Below are positions 37,159-55,000 of a stretch of 55,000 nt of DNA, piece after piece. Every line of letters begins with the position of its first letter. Position 1 is the first letter of the stretch. The translations under genes were made by a program, and so were the position numbers. Source of the DNA: Chrysomallon squamiferum (Eukaryota > Mollusca > Gastropoda > Neomphalida > Peltospiridae); NCBI GenBank assembly GCA_012295275.1, contig CM022675.1, positions 4,329,142 to 4,384,141 on the forward strand, in the 5' to 3' direction. The notes beneath the pieces are model-generated. The model saw only the letters and a program-made list of their open reading frames with translations, was not told where the DNA came from and did not search any database.

Positions 37159-37386
37159 GTGACACTAATAATTTTAATATATATTTTTTTCTCTTTTTTT
37201 TTCTTTTTTTGATTTGTAATATCGTCAGTAGATGAAGTTTTAAGTTTGTGATTTTGAATGAATAAACAAGCGAATATATGAATGTATAAAAGTACGAGCG
37301 AATGAATGAATGAATGAACGAATGATCGAAAGGACGAACAAATGAATGAATGAATCAGTCAATGATTTAAGATTCCTCGATATAGT

Positions 37387-37388
37387 GA
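37387..37388. other. Left breakpoint: receptor unit D to thioester-protein DNA
   Basis: C and D share GATTCCTCGATATAGTGA; C continues with TAATTATAA while D continues with GAGAGTGAGAGAGAC. The junction lies only 36 bases before the start codon of the thioester-like fragment. Confidence 0.75.
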
Positions 37389-37488
37389 GAGAGTGAGAGA
37401 GACAGTCATTGTTACCAACAGCCATGGACAGGCTGTGTGTTTGGCTTCTGCTGCTTTTCCTGGCCCGTACCCAGAGTGAGCGAAATAC

Positions 37489-47177
<9,689 letters not shown>

Positions 47178-47335
47178 TGGCTATGTTTTGACGTTACCAA
47201 ACACTCTACAAGCAGGAGCGAACGAGACATTTTGTTTAACCCTGCATGGAATCGAAAACGACATAGAATTTACACTAAGTCTCAAACACGAGAACACAGA
47301 GAAAGAGTATGAACATACCTACACATTCAGACAAG

Positions 47336-47471
47336 GTTTGTTGTTAGAAAATATATCTTTAATTCAGTCGTTTTCGCAACTGTGTGCGTTATATTTACTA
47401 TTGTTATTATTATTTTCATAATGAATTAAAAATGAAACATAGCCTCTTATGTATTAAACATATAAATATAA

Positions 47472-47520
<49 letters not shown>

Positions 47521-48763
47521 CTCACACACTCGCATGCACGTACGCACGCGCACGCATACATTCATCTCGATATCTGTCTCTGCACTGTCATTTTTTCTCT
47601 GTCTTTGTCTTTTTTCATTTTCTTTGAATGTTCCACTACTTCTTCTATTACTGCTGCTACTATTACTACTACAACAATAGCAACAACTACTACTATTACT
47701 ACTATTATAGATGGTGTTTCCAGTACTCAGTTACCACTCTGTTGCTATTACTTCTACAACAACAACAACTACTACTACTACTACTGCTACTACTATAGAT
47801 GGTCATGCTAATGTTCAACAACTGCAACTGCAACTACTACCACAATCACTGCTACTAGTACCTAACTTCTACAATGGATATATGCCTGCTATAGTTGTTA
47901 TTACTTCTAATTCTATTATCTTTCAAATTAATGCAGTTTTAATGTATATAAAAAAAGAAATACGACAATCATTAAATCAATCAGATGGCACGTGCTTACA
48001 TTCACTAAATTTTCAAGCACGCTTGTCTCGGGCATATTGTCCTAATATCCCAGCGAATATGTTCAAAAAGGTAAAATCTACTAATTACGATAATCTATTT
48101 ATGTATCATCAATGTACCGATACGTTCGGAAATAACCACGATAGATTCGATCGGAATATTATTAATCAAAATTCTTGAGTCTGAACGTGCAGAGAGAACA
48201 AACAAAGCAGAGATAAAACTGTAAGCTTTGTCTGTCACGGTTGACATATTTGAGGATGAGCGGATAACAAATCATTTATAACGTTAACATTTTCTGGGTT
48301 CTTAAACAATAACAGAAACGATTTGTTTTTACATAGCATGAAAAATTATAATATTGAGATGTTGGTTTAAAACAGAAGTCCCTATAGTAGTGTTAGTAGT
48401 AGTTGTACTAGTACTAGTAGTAGTAGTAGCAGCAATAACAGTAGCAACAGCAGTAATAGTCGTAACAGTAATACTAATACTAATTAATTTAAGGCAATCG
48501 AACTATGCATATATGGACCATCTATTCATCATTTTCATGATTAAAATGTATGCACATAATATATATGTTATAATTCATGCATTAACAGTATATCTCTAGG
48601 CCATGTAACAGATGGAAAGTTTTCCTGCACGTCAAAGCAGATATTAAGATATATTTATGTAACGTAGGCGTTGACTACTTCCAGTCAAGGCAAGCAGATG
48701 TCATCGTTAGATATAGTTATATACTACACCTGTAAAATAAATGCATTGATTAATTCCTTTCAG
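47336..48763 (+). other. Intron 2 of the thioester-like fragment
   Basis: Contains a CA run (about 47473-47517) and ACT/CTA-rich triplet repeats (about 47635-47870). A 155-codon open frame (47711-48178) starts in the triplet repeats and matches nothing I know. Confidence 0.55.
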
Positions 48764-48975
48764 GTCAAAGCAGGTGTCAGACGTTCCCGGTACCGAGGTC
48801 ACCAGGGTATTATGACGTTGTACTGAAAAACTCGATGGCATCGTTAGATATAGTTATATACTACACCTGTATAATAAATGCATTGATTAATTCCTTTCAG
48901 GTCAAAGCAGGTGTCAGACGTTTCCAGTGCCGAGGTCACCAGGGTATTATGACGTGGTACTGAAAAACTCCACAG
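48702..48975 (+). repeat. 137-bp tandem duplication covering a splice acceptor and exon 3 start
   Basis: Two units offset by 137 bp (48702 and 48839) each contain the end of intron 2, the acceptor TTCCTTTCAG and the first part of exon 3 (GTCAAAGCAGGTGTCAGACG). The first copy (from 48764) stops after AAAAACTCG and has no donor. The second (48901-49071) is a complete exon. 137 is not a multiple of three. Confidence 0.85.
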
Positions 48976-49071
48976 ACGTTATGACGTCAAGTCGTGACGT
49001 GAAGGTGGAAAGCGGCAACCTGATTACGTTCATACAAACTGATAAACCCATCTACAAACCAGGAGAAGCAG

Positions 49072-49275
49072 GTAATACTCAAGTTACACATAAAGCCCAT
49101 CTTCAGTCATGTAATACTCAAATTGCTCATAAACCCATCTACAAACCAGAATATGCAGTAATACTCAAGTTACTCATAAACCAATCTGCAAGCCAGGAAC
49201 GGTTCGTAATACTCAAATTACTCATAAACCAGGAGATACGGGTAATAGTCAGGCTACTCGTAAACCAATAATTCA
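49072..49275 (+). repeat. Degenerate minisatellite copied from an exon/intron border
   Basis: About four or five imperfect units of roughly 40-48 bp resembling CATCTACAAACCAGGAGAAG followed by GTAATACTCA. This is the end of thioester-like exon 3 plus its splice donor, repeated into the intron. Later units keep weak KPIYKPE-like and KPGD-like readings. Confidence 0.7.
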
Positions 49276-50605
49276 AATTAAGTACAAATTGAATATTTAT
49301 GCTGTGACTAAAATTGGTCAGTAGTACGATCGAAACTTGGTAACAGATTCTACGTGCTGCTGGTTCTTCGATCGAATTTTGGTAAAAAGCTTCTGTGTGC
49401 TAGAGATGTGTAAAACTATTGCACTGACTTATCTAACAAACTAAACTAATTAATATACCACATCTCAAATCAAAAACACAGAACAGGCAAACAGAATTTG
49501 AAACTGAATCAATTTAAAGCATTTATCTGCAGACAAAGATTATTATTCTTTACTTGTACGACAAAGAATTTTAAAAATACATTAACTACATTACATCTAG
49601 AACGTAGCCAACTGTGAAGATGATCTAAATTAATTACAGCTGTTTGTTTAATTAGTATTAACATTCTCTGTATGACTGAGTGTTATAAAACTGAGATATT
49701 CTACTTGTGTAATCTCTGTCCCAGGTAATACCCCACCCAGATTTTTATGTTTCAAAATCATTCTCTAAGAAAACAACATGTTTCCATTATTTATATTCAC
49801 AGATCTTCAAACATTGCATTTTAGTTGATAAAATTATATTTTGATAAACAACCAAATTTACAGATTTATTACTACATTAATTTTTAAACAACTGTGACAG
49901 GTCAATTTTTTTATTATTATTTTTTTAAATTTTTTTTTTTTTTTTTTTTTTTTTTAATAGAAATATCTCACTTGCTATCTCTTTAAAATCAGAAATATAC
50001 AAAATTTCTCGTATTTATCAGCTTTGCAAAGAACTGAAGTAGACACTGGTTTTTAATCTAATATTGTCTGTTCTCTCTGTAATCTTACGTGGTCATCCTG
50101 AAAATTAGCTGAAAATAAGTCTGATTGTGAAAATTAGCTGGAAATGTGTGTGTGAAAATGTATGTATTTATATTTTGTGTGTTTGTATGTGGGTGTGTCT
50201 AGATGTATGTATTCAAGTATGTATCTATTTATTTGCTTTCATGTATTTGTGTATATATGTGTGAAGCCAAGTATCTATACATTTATATATAAATGCAACA
50301 TGTGTATGTATGTATTCATGTATGAATATATCTATGTAGAAAAAGATGGTGTCATATCAAAACACACAAATATTATTAATAAAGTAACTTATCGTTGAAA
50401 TAAACCCATACAACGGATGCATCACTTATACGAACACAAATATACAAACAATGCATTCTGTAATCTAAGAAAAGAGATTCGTGACCTGTTTTCCTCTTTC
50501 TATTAATATCTACTTCCTTGTTGGTTTTAACAAAACTCGGTTTTATATTGTCTTGCGTGAGAATTTTCGTATATAAAAGTAAACAGAAGAAAACAAACAG
50601 AAATA
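49276..50605. other. Right junction and upstream region of receptor E
   Basis: Receptor-unit similarity resumes at about 49464 (TCAAAAACACAGAACAG), matching about 33583 and 23460. A poly-T run (about 49928-49957), a short decayed 27-bp-type remnant (about 50100-50160), a TATG tract (about 50160-50340) and the promoter-proximal block with TATATAAAA (about 50571-50579) follow. 49276-49463 shows nothing recognisable. Confidence 0.6.
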
Positions 50606-52409
50606 ATGAATTTAGTAACAGCAGTGATTATATTAACGATCTACCATCAGGTTACAGGTGCAGAAAGACTAGGTAAGTTTATTATTTATTTAAAACTAAT
50701 TTATTCATTGAACTTCAAGTCATTTGAAGTATGTATAAGGCTGGGGGAGATAATTTAAACTTTAAATTTTATTTAAGTTTTATTTATTGAGATTTCTTGT
50801 ATATGATGATTATGTTAAAAGCAGACCTTTTTCAAAATACAGCCTACTGAATGTTTAATCGATGTTAAACATGAAATGCTCGTTCATAGTTAATAATAAT
50901 AATAACAACAAAAACAACAATAACAATATCAACGACAGTAATAATAATAACAGTAACGACATCAACAACAACAACAATAACGACGACAACAACCAACAAT
51001 AATGATAGTGATTACAATTAAATAACTGCATAGCGTAACAACAATACGCAATAGGATTTAACATAACACATAAACTAGCACGCTATGACATATTTTAAAA
51101 ATAAACTATTTACTATAAATGGAAAATTAGCTCACATATTTTGACGTAGCTAAGAATAAATAACAACAATATTATATATGCAATAACACAACATAAGGTA
51201 ACATAACAATAATAATAACGAAGCAATATTACATATTACATATTGTACAACTTGACTAAGCAGGTCATCACATAACAAAGTAATTATTAATAAGTTTATA
51301 AAACATAACAGTATAAATATGTATAAATGTATACAATATAAACAAAATACATTTGTATAAATGTATATATAATAACGTAACATAAAATTTCATCAAGATA
51401 ATGCAACATAAATAATTAAGATAATTATTAATAAATTAACACAGGTCCGTGGTCTGACAGAAAACAAGAAGAAATGTTAGAAGAATATTTTACACTGGAT
51501 AAAAAACAAACTTGGTGGGAGGCAGCGTATTCTGGCTGTGAGGAGGCAGGAGGCAGACTCGTTGTTCATCATTCTGGTTTAGACCATGACAAACTTTTTT
51601 CTGTAATGGAAAAAGACAAAGACTATTGGGTAGGAGCTTTAGAGACGTATACACCGTGGATTTGGACTGGTACGTATTCTGTTATCAATAATTTAAATGT
51701 CGGTTAGAAAATAAATAAATGTTTAACGTTTTATCAAAGTTTTACTTTATAAATTGATCATTATCTACGACATCAAAAGTAACGACAAAACCACTAATAA
51801 CAATTATAATACAATAAATGAATCAATAAATAGACTGTTTCGTTTTTTGTGTGTTGTTATTGTTCTAGGTTTTGTTTTCAGAGACCAATGAAACATTATT
51901 CCAGTACGTTGGAGATATCGATGTAGGGAGTTCGAGGTCTAACTACGAAATACAAGACAATGATGCTTTTAAATGCTTCCAGCAATGTAAACCGAGCAAT
52001 GGAAATTTTGGTTTACAGGTTTGTAAATTCTTCTCTTCATAAACACTGAATTTAAAACAAAAAGTGTTGAAAATATACTTGTTTTATGTTACCTGAATCA
52101 CACACATACAAACTGGACACACAGACAGGTATACTTCTACTATTAAACTGTCACTGCGGCAACCAATACAGCTACTTCATCTTTTTCTACTACTACTATT
52201 ACCACTTCTACAACTACTACTACCACTGTTTTTCTTGTTCTTCTTCTTATGATTGTTCGTGTTATTGTTGTTGTTGTTGTGTTTATATCACAATAACAAT
52301 TACAAACTCATTTCCCCATACTTCTGGGATTGTTTTTGTTATTATTGTTATTTATTTATTTATTTGTTTATTATTATTATTATTATTATCATCATCATCA
52401 TCATCATTA

Positions 52410-52474
<65 letters not shown>

Positions 52475-53023
52475 TTTGTTTGTTTATTTATTTATTTATT
52501 TGTTTTGTGTTTTGTAGGGAAAGCGGTGTTACTGTAAAATCTCTGACACAGCAAGTCCTGTGAAGTCAACTACAAAACGAGTTCGATGTGCAGGGACATA
52601 TGAAGAATTCTGCGGAGGACGAAACACAATTTCTGTTTACAGAACAGGTGAGACTAATAACTTTAGCAAGTTTTTAAATATTTATCTTTTTATATTATTT
52701 TACTAACATCAGTAAAACAAACAAACGGATGAATGTATGAACAAACGAATGAATGAATTAAGGAATGAATGCACTGATGCAGAGATAATTATAATAATAT
52801 ATAAATTACTTCATTACAGATCTTCCGTCTTCACTTCAAATCGACGACAGCGCTGACGGAATCAAGCGCTGCGGCTACGTCAAGTTCAATTCTGACAGTT
52901 TTACAATTGGTTTTGAAAACTGTGACAGCTACAAAGCATACACACTTTATACAGGTAATAGTTTTAACAAAGTTCAAATATCTGATAAATAAATAAATAA
53001 ATAATCTGATAATGATGATGATG

Positions 53024-53090
<67 letters not shown>

Positions 53091-53983
53091 AAGAAAGATG
53101 TAATATAAAAATTAAATAAAATGAAATATTCGTTCATTATAACATCATATTCAATATTTTTTTTTAGGTTACTGTGATTCTGAAACTTGTATTTCAAAGC
53201 GGAGAATGTCATGGAACTATGCAAGCAGACAGTTTGACATGTTTAAAGTAAGCAGCAGTACAGTCTCATCACTGCAGAATCTGCTACAAACAAATCTTTA
53301 CTACTGGATTGGACTCCACAGAGATGTCAGATGGCTGTGGATTGATGGTAAATATGTTTTTACATGTTGTGTTGTGAATATGTGTGTGTAAGTATGTGTT
53401 TGTTTCTTTGTGTGTTAGTTATATTAAACTTTTTCATGTTGTTGATAATGTTTATTTAATTGATGTTCGTGTTGCTGCTGAAAGCGACAAAGAATAGACA
53501 TTCAGATCTGTTGTTACTTCTTCCTGTGTGTTATACAAATTTCTAACATACTTGTTTTAAATCTTGCAGGTAGTGTAGTATCGTTTCAGACACCAGTTTC
53601 AGAAGGTGATTTTAAAATGCTGTTCTGGTTAACAAAAAATAACAGATTATATTACAGTTACAAATCAGACAGAAACACTCCAGCTGTTTGTCAGAAATGT
53701 AAGTATAAAACAACACGGTAAAACGAACTGTTAAAAAGTCGATTTGTTTATTAATTAATAATAATTTTAGACAAACAGACCCATATACAAATAAGTATGT
53801 CTCTAGGTATGTGTTTGTATGTTTGTAAGTACATATTTTGTATATATAACTGTATGTAGTATACACGTATTATGGCATATATGTGTGTGTATGTATTATG
53901 TACGTATTAATATATGCATTAAGTTATGAAATCAAAATCTTCTAAGTTCAAAACCAGTTATCTATAATTTATACTACGACTAT

Positions 53984-54063
<80 letters not shown>

Positions 54064-54951
54064 TAGTTAACAGAAGACATAGAAACTTTTTGAATAAACA
54101 AAATCAATAAATAACATCTTCTAGAGTCAATATTTTGTATATTCACAGATAATGTAACTACACCAGGGGAGATAATTCCAACAAAACAATCCGGTGAGAC
54201 AGAACATTCATCAAATTCATCAGGTTAGTTTTAATTTTACTGTTGTGTTTAACAGATTTATGTAACTAAATTTAATTTACTAGATATATTTGACTAGATT
54301 TTATTTATTTATTTGTTTTATGATTTATTTATTTACTTGTTTCAGTTTATTAGATTTAATTTACTAGGTTTTTATTTAGTAGATTTATTTACAACTCTTA
54401 CTAAATGCAATTCTTAATTTTAATTTGTTAGATTTATTTACTAGTTTTAATACACTAAATTTATTTTATTGATTTTATGACTAGTATTCATTTACTAGAT
54501 TTGTTTAAATTAATTAAGTTTATTTATTTTTATTTTTATACCCAGTTTCTGATGCTAGATAGATTTTTTAATTTACAAGAATTATTCTAAATCTTATTAA
54601 AATTAATTAAATCAATTTTCACTCTTTTAATTATTCTGTTTTACCCCTTCTATCTTATTTACCTTTTGTATTTTTAAAATACTGTTTTATATAATTTAAA
54701 TTGAAAATAGGGCAAATAATGCGTTATATCTGTGTTAAAACTAGTAAAATTATTTCAGTAATAAGTGAAAAAAAAACAAAAAAACATAAATAGATATATA
54801 CATACATACATACAAACATTTACATAGTTAACTGTACTTAGATTAAAATCAATGTTATTATGTAACTATTTTCAGCATATGTTGGTGGTGGTGTCGCTGC
54901 TGCTGTAGCAGTGTTGGTCTTCATTGTTGTCGTTGTAGTTTGGACTAAACG
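50606..54951 (+). CDS. Receptor E: CTLD/WSC/CTLD receptor, cut by the window end
   Basis: Nine exons are seen: 50606-50672, 51445-51669, 51882-52018, 52518-52647, 52820-52954, 53168-53347, 53570-53698, 54149-54223, 54876-54951. Cumulative length 1154 nt keeps the expected phase 2 before the tail exon, which lies beyond the window. All exons are open. CTLD2 resembles that of A (SSTVSSLQNLL, YYWIGLHRDV, SVVSFQ). The WSC domain is the most divergent copy (GSSRSNYEIQ, GNFGLQ, GKRCYC). The stalk exon is only 75 nt, against 207 in A, an in-frame loss of 132 nt. Intron 3 holds a long ATT/TTTA tract (about 52360-52515). E is likely functional, but the tail cannot be checked. Confidence 0.78.
53014..53087. 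repeat. ATT microsatellite in intron 5 of receptor E
   Basis: ATT run; the shorter equivalent in A lies at about 7096-7127. Confidence 0.9.
53983..54062. repeat. ACT then AAT microsatellite in intron 7 of receptor E
   Basis: ACT triplets followed by AAT triplets. The equivalent in A is at about 7975-8031. Confidence 0.9.
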
Positions 54952-55000
54952 GTGAGAATTTTCTGTAATCAGTCATTAAATAAAATAATGAGGTTGATGA

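Larger units (their letters stand above)
33690..37387. repeat. Segmental duplication of the receptor C unit
   Basis: Closely matches about 23880-27771, covering the upstream region and exons 1-4. Over the gene part only scattered single-base differences are seen, and introns match too. Similarity ends abruptly at about 37387, inside intron 4. Confidence 0.8.

Noticed and set aside
47711-48178. 155-codon frame in the thioester-like intron 2
   Set aside because: It starts in triplet repeats, has no recognisable domain and no splice or promoter support.

Overview
This is eukaryotic DNA. It is AT-rich, full of long AAT/ATT, GA/CT, CA and TATG microsatellites, and the genes have many introns with ordinary GT/AG borders. 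C-type lectin-like and WSC domains, a thioester-protein (alpha-2-macroglobulin family) fragment, and hAT and Tigger/pogo DNA transposons suggest an invertebrate animal. A mollusc is most likely, but no marker in the window proves it.

The main content is a head-to-tail array, all on the + strand, of five paralogous genes for one type of single-pass receptor. The layout is: signal peptide; N-terminal half of a C-type lectin-like domain (CTLD1); a WSC-like domain; C-terminal half of CTLD1; a second CTLD; a Thr/Ser/Pro-rich stalk; a Gly/Val-rich transmembrane helix; and a roughly 300-residue cytoplasmic tail with four copies of a Tyr-Asn-His/Arg-Leu repeat. I call them A (2685-10298, complete, 10 exons, 730 residues predicted), B (14869-20727, frameshift in exon 6 and damaged exon 8), C (25596-30893, stop and frameshift in exon 8, shortened tail), D (35211-37158, exons 1-4 only) and E (50606-54951, open through exon 9, cut by the window end). 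Exon lengths, splice phases and junction residues agree across copies, which is the main internal check on the models.

Region by region: 1-2200 is microsatellite-rich and has no gene I can support. 2220-14000 is unit A, with a hAT element in intron 2 and a Tigger element downstream. 14000-23400 is unit B, 23400-33500 unit C, and 33500-37387 a truncated unit D that is nearly identical to C. From 37388 to about 49464, unrelated DNA replaces the rest of unit D. It carries the first three exons of a thioester/alpha-2-macroglobulin-like protein and a 9.7 kb intron. From about 49465 the receptor unit resumes and runs through gene E.

By sequence logic the receptors would display CTLD1/WSC and CTLD2 outside the cell and signal, or be internalised, through tyrosine motifs inside. 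The signal peptide, CTLD1/WSC module and (in A and B) tail are strongly conserved, while CTLD2 falls into two divergent classes. This pattern suggests a shared scaffold and signalling end with a diversified recognition domain. An immune-type role is inference only. No database search was possible, so the novelty of the architecture is unverified.
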